A stretch of 64,000 bases of DNA from Lewinellaceae bacterium (GTDB lineage Bacteria > Bacteroidota > Bacteroidia > Chitinophagales > Saprospiraceae), in the NCBI GenBank assembly GCA_020636255.1, contig JACJYE010000011.1:62001-126000 (forward strand), read 5' to 3'. A program made the translations under genes and the position numbers. Positions 17,392 through 25,808 of this stretch are shown here, piece by piece; the stretch's first letter is position 1, and the number at the start of each line of letters is the position of its first letter. The notes beneath the pieces are model-generated. The model searched no databases and had not been told where the DNA came from. It saw nothing but the letters and a program-made list of their open reading frames with translations.

Positions 17392-18864
17392 TTACTTATT
17401 ATGCCTTGGCAGCCTGACGGTAAAGCGGCTTCCTTCCCCTTCCCGGCTGTCCACTGTGATCTTTCCTCCATGTTTTTCCACGACTTTGGCCACATAGCTC
17501 AGCCCGAGGCCGTAACCTTTGATGTTGTGCTCGTTGCCCTGCGGTACGCGGAAAAACTGGTCGAAGATGCGCGGCTGATATTCTGCGGGGATACCGGCGC
17601 CTTTATCGGAGGCCACTACCTGAATGCTTTCCGGGCTGTTGTGCAGGGCCAGGCTGATCTCCGGCTTTTCGCCACCGTATTTCAAAGCATTGTCGATCAG
17701 GTTGTAGAGCACGTTCGTCAGGTGAAGGCGGTCGCCTTCGATGACATAATCCCCCTCCTCTGCCTGCAGCTGAACGGTGGCGTTCATTTTTTCGATATGG
17801 AGCTTCAGGTAGGAGCAGGCCTGTTCTACTAGCTGCTTCATGTCCAATGGCTCGGGCCGCATTTCGAGCTCCTTCTTTTCGAAGGCGGCCATGTTAAGTA
17901 CCTTATCCACCAGGATAGTCAGCCGGTGGAGCTCGTTGCGGGAGATATCGAGGTACTCGCGGGTGCGGTTTTTATCGCCCAGAGCATTAAAATTTTCGAG
18001 CGCTTCTATGGCCACACTGACGGTAGCAATGGGCGTCTTCAGTTCATGAGTGATATTGCTGACCAGGCCGGCGCGCATGTCCGCCAACCGTCGTTGTTGT
18101 TGCATATTCCGGAAGATGAGCAGGAAAGACAGGGTGATGAGCGCCATGAGGAACAGCGAAAAAGCGAGCTGCGGAGCGATCTTCCGAAGCAGGTAGGGGC
18201 GGTAACCGGACAGATGTGCCTGAAAGCTGCTGCCCTGGGAAATGACGCTGGCCACAGGCGTAGTGCTCAGCGCCTGCCGAGCCGCCGGCTTATGGCCGGA
18301 TGTCGTGAGCTCAAAAGGCAGCGGTGCCAGCGACTGCTTCAGCGAGTCGGCGAAAAGCTGGCCGAGCCGGGCCAGTGCCAGGGTGCTGTCCACCTCGATG
18401 AAAGGCAGTTGGGCGGTGCTGTCGCGCAATCGCACCTTGACGAGCACATTTTGTAACAGGCCAGGTATCCAGCCCATCTCTTTGTCGGAGCCCTTGGTGG
18501 TGCGTTCTAACCTGGGAGAATCCCTGTGGATACGGGTTTCCATGCGCGTTTCCGAAAAGATGTAATGGCCGCCTTCGGTAGGTGGCGGGATGAAGCCGGG
18601 CATGGTATCCGTTGAGAATTTCAGGATTGAAACCTGTAGGCTATCTTTGGGCAGGCCGGTTTCATGCTGGGCCACCCATTCCTGGATCAGCGAATCCTGT
18701 AACTGGAAAACCGTATTGCCAAAGAGATGGCTGGCCTCCTTTTGCAGGAGGCTGCGCTGCTCTGTATAGGCCTGCCTCGACCAAAAGGCGAGAAAGGCGG
18801 TGAGCACGGCCAGGCTGAACACCATCAGGCCCATGGCCAGGTGGTTATTGTGTTGCTTTGTCAT
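17392..18864 (-). CDS. Sensor histidine kinase
   Basis: About 490 residues from ATG 18864. An in-frame upstream ATG at 18909 would fall within the promoter sites, so it is less likely. An N-terminal TM helix, a roughly 190-residue periplasmic sensor domain and a second TM helix (about 230-250) are followed by HisKA with His273 in SNITHELKTP and HATPase_c with N, DKGAGIP and GYGLGLSYV boxes. There is no obvious HAMP. It phosphorylates the regulator encoded next. A -7 box lies only 7 nt upstream of this ATG, so the transcript is leaderless or nearly so, or translation starts later. Confidence 0.9.
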   Translation of the reverse strand: MTKQHNNHLAMGLMVFSLAVLTAFLAFWSRQAYTEQRSLLQKEASHLFGNTVFQLQDSLIQEWVAQHETGLPKDSLQVSILKFSTDTMPGFIPPPTEGGHYIFSETRMETRIHRDSPRLERTTKGSDKEMGWIPGLLQNVLVKVRLRDSTAQLPFIEVDSTLALARLGQLFADSLKQSLAPLPFELTTSGHKPAARQALSTTPVASVISQGSSFQAHLSGYRPYLLRKIAPQLAFSLFLMALITLSFLLIFRNMQQQRRLADMRAGLVSNITHELKTPIATVSVAIEALENFNALGDKNRTREYLDISRNELHRLTILVDKVLNMAAFEKKELEMRPEPLDMKQLVEQACSYLKLHIEKMNATVQLQAEEGDYVIEGDRLHLTNVLYNLIDNALKYGGEKPEISLALHNSPESIQVVASDKGAGIPAEYQPRIFDQFFRVPQGNEHNIKGYGLGLSYVAKVVEKHGGKITVDSREGEGSRFTVRLPRHNK

Positions 18865-18871
18865 CTCTATG

Positions 18872-18879
18872 CAAAGGTA
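18872..18879 (-). promoter_or_regulatory. -7 box TACCTTTG for the kinase/regulator operon
   Basis: Minus-strand TAnnTTTG match directly before the kinase ATG at 18864. It is divergent from the GLPGLI promoter, and the TTAACC repeats lie between the two boxes. Confidence 0.5.
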
Positions 18880-18908
18880 CTGCCCCACAGCATGGCGCGC
18901 AGGTTTCA

Positions 18909-18974
18909 TTAACCTTAATTAACCTTAATTCAAGGCTGATTAACCTGCTTCCCTGGGCTTCAGGGCTAACTTTG
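18909..18974 (+). promoter_or_regulatory. Triple TTAACC operator plus -7 box in front of the GLPGLI gene
   Basis: TTAACC occurs at 18909, 18919 and 18940 (spacing 10 and 21), and TAACTTTG at 18967-18974 is the -7 box. The GLPGLI ATG is 17 nt further. The same four elements with identical spacing lie on the minus strand at 25666-25601 before the beta-barrel receptor gene. The proximal TTAACC sits where a -33 box would be, as for an activator that touches RNA polymerase. Confidence 0.7.
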
Positions 18975-18990
18975 CAATAAAAAAAGAACC

Positions 18991-19719
18991 ATGAAAAGAT
19001 TGTTAGTACTGTACACCCTGCTGCTGCCGCTGTTTGCCGCTGCCCAGCCTGCCGGCCGTATTATTTATGAGGAAAAGTTCAACCTGCACAAGGGCCTGGG
19101 GCCCGACCAGGAAGCGCACAAGGCCATGATCCCCGAGTTTCAGGTTTCCAAATCGCAGTTGCTCTACGATGGCCAGGCCGCCCTGTATGGCGCTTATGAG
19201 GAAGCGGAGGATATCAATGCCGAACCCGAAGAAGGCGTAAACATCCAGATCCGCCGGGCCTCGAATAGCATCTATTTCGATTATGCCAACGACAAGCAGG
19301 TGGAACAACGCGATTTCATCGGCAAATTGTTCATCATCGAGACACCGGTAGAAAAACCGGAGTGGAAAGTGCTGCCGGAACAGAAGTCCATCCTCGGTTA
19401 TCCCTGTCAGAAAGCCACCTATACCAATAAGGACGGACAGGTGGTGGAAGCATGGTTTAGCCCCTCTATTCCCGCTCCGATCGGCCCGGCAGCCTACCAG
19501 GGCCTGCCCGGAGCTGTCCTCATGGCCAGCGTGGATGACGGCCTGCGCCTCTACCAGGCCCTGAGCGTAGAGCTCGGCGGCGACAAGCCGGAGGTCGTAG
19601 CACCTTCCAAAGGCAAACAGATCACGAAAGAAGAGTACGATAAAATGGTGGAAGAGCGCGTCCGCGAAATGGGCGGCTCCAACAGGGGCGGCATGATCAG
19701 GATCATCCGTTCCAACTAA
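18991..19719 (+). CDS. GLPGLI family exported protein
   Basis: 242 residues. Signal peptide about 1-18 (MKRLLVLYTLLLPLFAAA). The family signature is seen as GLPGA in YQGLPGAVLMAS, preceded by the conserved region LGYPCQKATY and VEAWFSPSIPAPIGP. GLPGLI proteins are periplasmic or secreted Bacteroidota proteins of unknown activity that often sit near TonB-dependent-type barrel genes. Here the barrel gene is 3 kb away but carries the same promoter layout. It lies divergent to the kinase/regulator operon and is probably its target. The gene is followed directly by the 427-bp inverted-repeat element. Confidence 0.9.
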   Translation: MKRLLVLYTLLLPLFAAAQPAGRIIYEEKFNLHKGLGPDQEAHKAMIPEFQVSKSQLLYDGQAALYGAYEEAEDINAEPEEGVNIQIRRASNSIYFDYANDKQVEQRDFIGKLFIIETPVEKPEWKVLPEQKSILGYPCQKATYTNKDGQVVEAWFSPSIPAPIGPAAYQGLPGAVLMASVDDGLRLYQALSVELGGDKPEVVAPSKGKQITKEEYDKMVEERVREMGGSNRGGMIRIIRSN

Positions 19720-19720
19720 G

Positions 19721-20147
19721 GTACCGCCAAACATGAGTCATCCCGAATTTTCTGGATGCATTCAAAGCAGGAAAACCCCGGGGCTGTCTCAAAAGACAAA
19801 ATAAAAACATCGAAGCCAAATAATATGCTGTTTATCGCCGCCTGGCCGGTTCTCCCCTTTGGGGAGCCAGAGGGGCTAGGCCAGGCGGCGAAACGTGATT
19901 TGGCACTATTTTTCAATTCCATACTTTTGAGACAGCCTCAAATATCGGTAGAAGGCCACCCAAAAGCCAGTTGCCGTGCCGTCAGGTACGGAATATACCC
20001 CTGGCCAGGTGAATATATTCCGTACCTAACGGCACGGTAGCCTTTTATTGGAACCGCTGCTACCTATATTTTGTGCCTAACGGCACAATCCCAGGTTTAC
20101 AACGGTAACAATCTTTAAAATTCGGGATGACTCATATTTGGCAGTAC
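19721..20147. repeat. 427-bp element with 30-bp terminal inverted repeats
   Basis: The 30 bp at 19721-19750 (GTACCGCCAAACATGAGTCA...) and the reverse complement of 20118-20147 differ at only two positions. Inside, 24-bp perfect-but-one arms lie at 19974-19997 and 20014-20037, flanking CTGGCCAG, and AAATATCGGTAG near 19940 pairs with CTACCTATATTT near 20061. No ORF for a transposase is present. The whole looks like a large non-autonomous palindromic element that fills the gap between the GLPGLI and GH95 genes. Confidence 0.75.
19782..19937. mobile_element. MITE-like insert (156 bp) nested in the larger inverted repeat
   Basis: Perfect 14-bp ends GGCTGTCTCAAAAG (19782-19795) and its reverse complement (19924-19937). 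Inside are perfect 12-bp arms CGCCGCCTGGCC / GGCCAGGCGGCG (19836-19847, 19879-19890) and a CTCCCC/GGGGAG hairpin. GGCTGTCTCAAAAG-type ends are characteristic of a common class of insertion-sequence termini, so this is likely a deletion derivative or MITE mobilised in trans. Confidence 0.7.
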
Positions 20148-20173
20148 GTTTCCAAACTGGAGTTTGGCGGAAT

Positions 20174-22594
20174 CTACAGGTTCAACGCTACGCCCTGCCT
20201 GCCTTCGTACTCCATCGTTTTTCCCTCATATCTCACGTTCACGGGCCCGCTGCGTTCCGGCAGGATCACCGCATTTTTCAGCTTGCCGTCCTCCCAGCTG
20301 ATATCCACCGTATACCCTCCTCTGGCGCGCAGCCCTTTCACCGAGCCGGTGGGCCAGTCTTTCGGCAGGGCCGGCAACAGGTGGATAGCCCCGTCGTGGC
20401 TCTGCAGCAGCATCTCCGCGATACCGGCGGTGCCGCCGAAGTTGCCGTCGATCTGAAAAGGAGGATGGGCATCCAGCAGGTTGGGGTAGGTACCGCCGCC
20501 CTGGTATTCGGTTTCGGTATCCGTGCCGTAATACGTCAACAGCTTCCGGAGGGCATCGTAGGCCATATCTCCATCCCGGAGCCTCGCCCAAAGCGCGATC
20601 TTCCAGGCGATCGACCAGCCGGTGCCGTTGTTGGTGCGCAGCTCAAGCGACCGGCGGCAGGCCTGTGCCAGCTCGGGGTTTTTCTCTACGGTAATAGAAT
20701 GCCCAGGGTAAAGCGCGAAAAGATGGGACAGGTGCCGGTGGTGCGGGTCCTGGCCGTCCCAGTCGTAATACCATTCCTGGAGGTCCCCCTTTTTTCCGAT
20801 CTGGTAAGGGTAGAGCTTGGCCAGCGCCTGCTCTACGGAGTCGCGCAGGGCCGCATCCATGCCAAGTGCCTGGCTTGCTTCGATGACATCCATGAACAGC
20901 TCCCGGATCATCGCCAGCCCGGCCGTGCTTCCGTATAAAACGGAGCCGATATAACCGTCGGGTGTTTTGTACTGGTTCTCGGGGGAAGTAGAAGGGGCAT
21001 TGACGAGGTATCCCTGTTTGTCTTCCGTAAGGTAATCGAGGCAAAACCTGGCTGCGCCCTTCATCAGCGGGTAACTGTACAGGCGAAGGGGTACCGTATC
21101 GCAGCGGAAAGCGAAGCGCTCCCACAGATGCGTCGACAGCCATACCCCACCCATGTTCCAGTTGGCCCAAACGGGGTCGCCCTGGCCGAAATCGCCTACG
21201 GCATTGGCCATGGCCCAGATATCGGTATTGTGGTGGCAGCACCAGCCCCGGCAGCCGTATACCGTCTGCGCTGTAATAGCCCCCGTTTTGGAAAGGTTCT
21301 GTATAAAAGCGAGCAGCGGCGTGTGCATCTCGGAGAGGTTGCAGCTCTCCGCCGGCCAGTAATTCATCTCGGTGTTGATGTTGACGGTGTAGTTGCTGCT
21401 CCAGGGGGGGCGTACGTGCTCATTCCAGATGCCTTGCAGGTTGGCAGGCAAACCGCCGGTGCGCGAGGAGCTGATGAGCAGGTAGCGGCCGTACTGGAAA
21501 TACAGGGCGACGAGATCGTTGTCGGGCTCGCCGTTCGAGAAGCGGCGCAGGCGTTCTGGGGTGGATATGCTGGTATCGTATGAAAGGGCCCCAAGCCTCA
21601 GTTCGACGCGGTTGAAAAAGCGGCTGTAGTCCTGGATGTGCTCCTGGCGCAGCACGTCGTAGGTTTGGCCTGCGGCAGCGGAGAGGAACTGCCGGGCGTA
21701 CAGGGTTTCATCCTTGCCATCTAAGCCCGGGTTTTTATCGTAGCCGTTGTAGCTGGTAGCTATAGAAACGAGAATGACGGCCTGCGTCGCGCCGCTGACG
21801 CGCAGCAGGCTGTCGGCCGCCTCCACCTGCCCGTCAGTCGATGCGACCATGGCTATCGCCTGGAAGCGCATGCTGTTCAGGTTGTCGTAGATGACGGCGT
21901 TGGGCATATCACCACGGTAGCTTGGCTCCGCATGGGAAGGCGCCAGCCCGCTGAGCACGAGCTGGCTGCCCTCGGCCCTTGCCTGGTATTTTAACTTGCT
22001 GTCGGCACGAAGTGCAAAATTGAGCTTTTCTTCACCATCGGCAGCCAGCCTGATGGCCAGCACCTGGCCGGGGTTGGAGGTGAAATACTCCCTGCTGTAG
22101 GCGGTATTCCCCAGCGTGTAGGTTACCCTGGCAATGGCGTTGCGGATGTCCAGCTCGCGCCGGTAGTGCTCCGGCCCGGCTTCGCCGTGGCCGAAGTCCA
22201 GGTACAGGCCGCCCAGCGGAGCGTAGGACTCCGAGAATTTTCCCTGTAGTTTTTTCACCAGCTGGTTGGCTTCCGGGTAATCTTCCCGGAACAGGGCCTC
22301 GCGGATGGCGGGCAGGTATTGTTTGGCATTCGGCGTCATGTAGGGGTTCACCGGCCCGCCGGCCCACAGGGCCTCTTCATTCAGCAGCAGGTATTCCGTA
22401 CCGACACCGCCGTAAACGGTTGCGCCGATGCGGCCGTTACCCAGCGGCATAGCTTCTTCGAAATGCGTTGCCGGAGCGTCGAACCGCAGAACGCGCTCAG
22501 GTAGGGGGGCGGGCTCAGGGGACTGAGTGGGTTGTGCCTGGCTGCAGGCGGCCAGGGCTATGGCCAGGAAAAGTAAAGGCTTTGCAAAATACAT
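20174..22594 (-). CDS. GH95 alpha-L-fucosidase-type lipoprotein
   Basis: 806 residues. The leader ends in the lipobox LAAC (Cys17), so the protein is membrane-anchored. Family-95 features are PLGNGRIGATVYGG near the N-terminus, NINTEMNYWPAESCNL (the Asn pair that activates water), NAPSTSPENQY (general acid Glu) and QIDGNFGGTAGIAEMLLQ. The enzyme should remove terminal alpha-1,2-linked fucose, or alpha-L-galactose, by inversion. The nearest relatives cannot be ranked without a search. It is flanked by repeats and lies between the two genes that share the TTAACC promoter, but its own promoter region carries repeat copy C and no TTAACC triplet. Confidence 0.92.
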   Translation of the reverse strand: MYFAKPLLFLAIALAACSQAQPTQSPEPAPLPERVLRFDAPATHFEEAMPLGNGRIGATVYGGVGTEYLLLNEEALWAGGPVNPYMTPNAKQYLPAIREALFREDYPEANQLVKKLQGKFSESYAPLGGLYLDFGHGEAGPEHYRRELDIRNAIARVTYTLGNTAYSREYFTSNPGQVLAIRLAADGEEKLNFALRADSKLKYQARAEGSQLVLSGLAPSHAEPSYRGDMPNAVIYDNLNSMRFQAIAMVASTDGQVEAADSLLRVSGATQAVILVSIATSYNGYDKNPGLDGKDETLYARQFLSAAAGQTYDVLRQEHIQDYSRFFNRVELRLGALSYDTSISTPERLRRFSNGEPDNDLVALYFQYGRYLLISSSRTGGLPANLQGIWNEHVRPPWSSNYTVNINTEMNYWPAESCNLSEMHTPLLAFIQNLSKTGAITAQTVYGCRGWCCHHNTDIWAMANAVGDFGQGDPVWANWNMGGVWLSTHLWERFAFRCDTVPLRLYSYPLMKGAARFCLDYLTEDKQGYLVNAPSTSPENQYKTPDGYIGSVLYGSTAGLAMIRELFMDVIEASQALGMDAALRDSVEQALAKLYPYQIGKKGDLQEWYYDWDGQDPHHRHLSHLFALYPGHSITVEKNPELAQACRRSLELRTNNGTGWSIAWKIALWARLRDGDMAYDALRKLLTYYGTDTETEYQGGGTYPNLLDAHPPFQIDGNFGGTAGIAEMLLQSHDGAIHLLPALPKDWPTGSVKGLRARGGYTVDISWEDGKLKNAVILPERSGPVNVRYEGKTMEYEGRQGVALNL

Positions 22595-22614
22595 GGGCCG
22601 GCCTTTCGTAGTTT

Positions 22615-22670
22615 AGCGCTTGTTTGGGGGCCACCCTTTGATATTGAAAAGCGGCCTCCAAACAAGCTCT
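22615..22670. repeat. Dispersed repeat, copy C (inverted pair)
   Basis: AGCGCTTGTTTGGGGGCC (22615-22632) and the reverse complement of AGAGCTTGTTTGGAGGCC (22653-22670) form an 18-bp stem with a 20-nt loop, upstream of the GH95 gene. Confidence 0.85.
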
Positions 22671-22782
22671 TGATGATAGAATGCATAAACATACGAAAAA
22701 CGGGCCGGGATTCCTCTGCTGTGTCATGGCCGGAATTTTGAGGATGAAGGGATTACCGGGATTCGGTACCTGATACTTCTTC

Positions 22783-25581
22783 CTATCCATTGATCCTGAT
22801 CCGCACCCCTCCTTCTTCACCCAGTTTCTGCAGCGAGTAGGTAAAGCTCAGCAGGAAGTACCGCGCCAGGTTGGTTACCCTTTCGTCTTCGACGTAGTTC
22901 AGCTCGGTGCGGCGGCTGATGCCGCGGTTGCGGTTCAGGATGTCGAAAGCGGAGAAGCGGACTTCGGCGCGGTTGTCGAGCAGCGCTTTGGCCAGATAGG
23001 CATTCCAGAGCAGCACCTCCTGGTTGTAGCCCATGCTCCTGCCGCTGTAGATGTTGAAGTCCAGGTTGGTGAAGAAGGTGAAACCGGCGGGCAGGTTGAG
23101 CTGCAGGCTGCTGTAGTAGGTTTGGTTGAGGATGTCCTGGTTAAGGCCGTCCTGTATGGAGTACTGGGTTTGGGTGTAGCTGAGCCGCGCCCCGCCCATG
23201 AGGTCGAACTTTTCCTTGAAGCGGTTTTCCAGCCTCAGGTCGATAGAGCCGTTGCGCTGTTCCGTTCGGTTGTCCTGGCCGTTGATCCGGTTGAAGCCCT
23301 GGCTCAGCGAGGCCTGTGCCTGAACATTGGCCCGCATCTTCAGCGGCCGGATAGGGGCGCCGTAGTTGAGGTTGTTGCGCAGGCGCCAGGCCTTGTCGGT
23401 GTTGATGGGCGTCGTGGTGCGCACCAGCTGGGCGTCCACGTCGAAGGCCTGGCTGATGGCGTTGGTGGTGTAATCCAGCGACAGGTTGTTGAAGAAGTTG
23501 GACAGCAGGGCCGCGTTGAAGTTGAAGTATTGAAGCTCTGCGCTATGAGTGTATTCCGGCCTCAGAGCGGGGTTGCCTACATAGATATTGAAGGGGTCGC
23601 TGTTGTCGACGATGGGTTGCAGCTGCCGGATGCTGGGCTCCCGCACATTGGTGGCGTAGTTCAGCGTCAGGCGCTGGGAAGAGTTGAACTCGTACTCCCA
23701 GCGCAGCGACGGCAGCAGGTTCCAGAAGTTCTGTGCGATGGTGGTATCCAGGTTGAGCAGTTCGCCGTCGAGCTCGGCGCGTTGCAGGGCTAGTGCGGCG
23801 TTAAAACCCATACGCTTGCCATTGGCACGGAAGCCGTTGTGGAAGCGGTGGTAGGTGTAGGCGCTGCGGAAGGCGTTGCTCAGCGCATCGTTGCGCACGA
23901 GCAGCCCGTCGGCCCTGTCGAACACCTCCTGGCTGTAGTCCGTCTGGTTGCGCTGAAAAGCGTATCGCCATTCCAGGTAGCTGCGCCGGCTCAGGGGCTC
24001 GGAATAGGAGAGCTGCAGGCCGTAGGAAAGGTTCTCGTCGTTTCGGGCCTGGCTCTGGAGCAGGGTATCGAAAGTGCTGTTGCCGCCTTTGACGTAGAAG
24101 GTATTATAGGCATCGAGCTGGCCCGACTGGTAGTTGTCGCGCCGGCTCACGCTGGCCTGAGCTGTGGCCACGCGGCCCGGGCGGCCCAGGCGTTTACGGT
24201 ACAGGGCGCTGGCGTCCCAGTTGGTTGCGTGGCCGTGGGCGTCGTAGCTGCGGTCGCTGCCGCTGGTGAGCTCGCCCTGATAGTAGTTGCGCGATTGGGC
24301 CGCCGTTTCCAGTTCGGTGGTATTGTAGCTGCCGCTGGCGCGCAGGCGTACCGACTGCGTAGAGTCGATCTCGTGGTCGAGGCGCAGGTTGGCGCGCTGG
24401 TTGTTGTTGAGGGTGTTCTGCCGGCTGTCCTCGTCGGTGGTGAATGCGTCGCCCTCCAGGAAGCTTTCGCGGCGCAGGCTGCGCTCCAGGTTGTTGTCGT
24501 AGCGGTTGTACAACAGGCTGCTGTTGAGCTCCGTCTTATCTGAAATATCCTGGTTGTAGTTGATGCCTCCGGCTGCTGAAGCGGCGATGCCGCTGTTGGC
24601 GCCGAGGTTGAGCGGCAGCCCCATCTCCTCGGGGTTGACCTCGATGCGCATGGAGCCGCCCCGGCCGCCCATCAAACCCTGGATGCCGCCCATGAAGTTG
24701 ATATAATCCTCGAAGGAAAAGCCCGGTTCGCTGATGTTGTTGGCCAGGCCGATCAGCGAAAGCTGCTGCTGGGGGGTGAAGCGGTTGAGGTTGCCTTTGG
24801 CACGGTACCGCCCGTGGCCGCCGAGTTCGGCAGGTTCGGGGCCATAGCCGGCCTCTACTTTACCGAACAGCCCTTTCTTTTTGTCTTCTTTCAGCTTGAG
24901 GTTGATGGTTTTCTCCCGCTGCCCGTCGTCGATGCCGGAGAATTCCGCCATATCGGATTTTTTGTCGTACACCTGCACCTTGTCGACGGCATCGGCAGGC
25001 AGGTTTTTGGTGGCCATCTTAGGGTCCTTGCCGAAAAACTCCTTGCCCTCTACCAGCACCTGCTGCACTTCCTCGCCCTGGGCGCGGATGGCGCCGTCGC
25101 GGCCTACCTCAACGCCGGGCAACTTTTTCAGCAGGTCTTCGACAGCGGCGTTGGGCTGGGTTTTAAACGAATCCGCATCGAATTCCAGCGTGTCGCGGCG
25201 GATGGCGAGCGGGATGCGCTCTTCCTTGACGATGACCTCGTCCAGGAGCTCGGTGCGGGGCGACATGGCGATGTCGCCGAGCGCTACCGTACTTTGCTCC
25301 GGCCTTGTTTCCACGGGCTGGTAGAGGTTGTTGAACCCCAGGAAGGAAGCCTGTAGCAGGTAGCTTCCGGGGGCTACCTTTTTCACTTCAAACTGCCCGT
25401 CGGGAGCTGTCAGTGCGAATTGCTGCAGCACGGAATCCTGCGCGCGCAGCAGCATGACGGTGGCGCCGGCAAGGGGTTGCTGCTCCTGGTCCAGCAAGCG
25501 GCCGGTGATCGTGGTGGATTGGGCCAGCAAGGGGAGCGCAGCGTTTAAGAACAGTACAATGAGGGCGAAGTATCCTTTCAT
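22783..25581 (-). CDS. Outer-membrane beta-barrel receptor (TonB-dependent-like, OMP_b-brl_3 type)
   Basis: 932 residues. Signal peptide about 1-20 (ending LLAQ), then a carboxypeptidase-regulatory-like beta-sandwich (about 24-105, ITGRLLDQEQQPLAGATV). A plug-like domain follows (about 130-250, with EDLLKKLPGVEV and LKEDKKKGLFGKV). The rest is a barrel of alternating strands ending in an aromatic-rich YFLLSFTYSLQKL. This class often occurs with GLPGLI proteins; its cargo is unknown. The promoter 20 nt upstream has the same TTAACC triplet and spacing as that of the GLPGLI gene at 18991, so the two are probably co-regulated. Confidence 0.9.
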   Translation of the reverse strand: MKGYFALIVLFLNAALPLLAQSTTITGRLLDQEQQPLAGATVMLLRAQDSVLQQFALTAPDGQFEVKKVAPGSYLLQASFLGFNNLYQPVETRPEQSTVALGDIAMSPRTELLDEVIVKEERIPLAIRRDTLEFDADSFKTQPNAAVEDLLKKLPGVEVGRDGAIRAQGEEVQQVLVEGKEFFGKDPKMATKNLPADAVDKVQVYDKKSDMAEFSGIDDGQREKTINLKLKEDKKKGLFGKVEAGYGPEPAELGGHGRYRAKGNLNRFTPQQQLSLIGLANNISEPGFSFEDYINFMGGIQGLMGGRGGSMRIEVNPEEMGLPLNLGANSGIAASAAGGINYNQDISDKTELNSSLLYNRYDNNLERSLRRESFLEGDAFTTDEDSRQNTLNNNQRANLRLDHEIDSTQSVRLRASGSYNTTELETAAQSRNYYQGELTSGSDRSYDAHGHATNWDASALYRKRLGRPGRVATAQASVSRRDNYQSGQLDAYNTFYVKGGNSTFDTLLQSQARNDENLSYGLQLSYSEPLSRRSYLEWRYAFQRNQTDYSQEVFDRADGLLVRNDALSNAFRSAYTYHRFHNGFRANGKRMGFNAALALQRAELDGELLNLDTTIAQNFWNLLPSLRWEYEFNSSQRLTLNYATNVREPSIRQLQPIVDNSDPFNIYVGNPALRPEYTHSAELQYFNFNAALLSNFFNNLSLDYTTNAISQAFDVDAQLVRTTTPINTDKAWRLRNNLNYGAPIRPLKMRANVQAQASLSQGFNRINGQDNRTEQRNGSIDLRLENRFKEKFDLMGGARLSYTQTQYSIQDGLNQDILNQTYYSSLQLNLPAGFTFFTNLDFNIYSGRSMGYNQEVLLWNAYLAKALLDNRAEVRFSAFDILNRNRGISRRTELNYVEDERVTNLARYFLLSFTYSLQKLGEEGGVRIRING

Positions 25582-25600
25582 CTTCGGGTGATTTTTGCTG

Positions 25601-25666
25601 CAAAGATATCGGGTAAGAGGGGAGGGGTAGGTTAAGCAGGGTAGAAGGAAGGTTAAAAAAGGTTAA
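25601..25666 (-). promoter_or_regulatory. Triple TTAACC operator plus -7 box in front of the beta-barrel gene
   Basis: On the minus strand TTAACC starts at 25666, 25656 and 25635 (spacing 10 and 21), then TATCTTTG at 25608-25601 starts 27 nt after the last repeat. All distances equal those at 18909-18974. The sequences between the sites are not conserved, so the pattern is not a recent duplication. Confidence 0.72.
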
Positions 25667-25688
25667 TGCAAGCTACTGCTCCGAAATA

Positions 25689-25708
25689 TTTTAATCCTAT
25701 TTTAATCC
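25689..25708 (+). promoter_or_regulatory. Two TTTTAATCC direct repeats, 11 bp apart, before the second response regulator
   Basis: TTTTAATCC at 25689 and 25700 have the 11-bp period typical of OmpR/PhoB-type binding sites. The same motif precedes the SulP gene (27844-27885). A TATTTATG at 25738, one base off the -7 consensus, lies 38 nt after the second repeat (39 nt in the other promoter). This suggests autoregulation. Confidence 0.55.
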
Positions 25709-25808
25709 CATACCGCGAACCACATCCAGGCCTGTGTTATTTATGTAAAAGCTGATAGGTTGTTGTGGCCTCCCTGTCTGTGGGCACAACCAGAACTGAA
25801 ACGACGAC

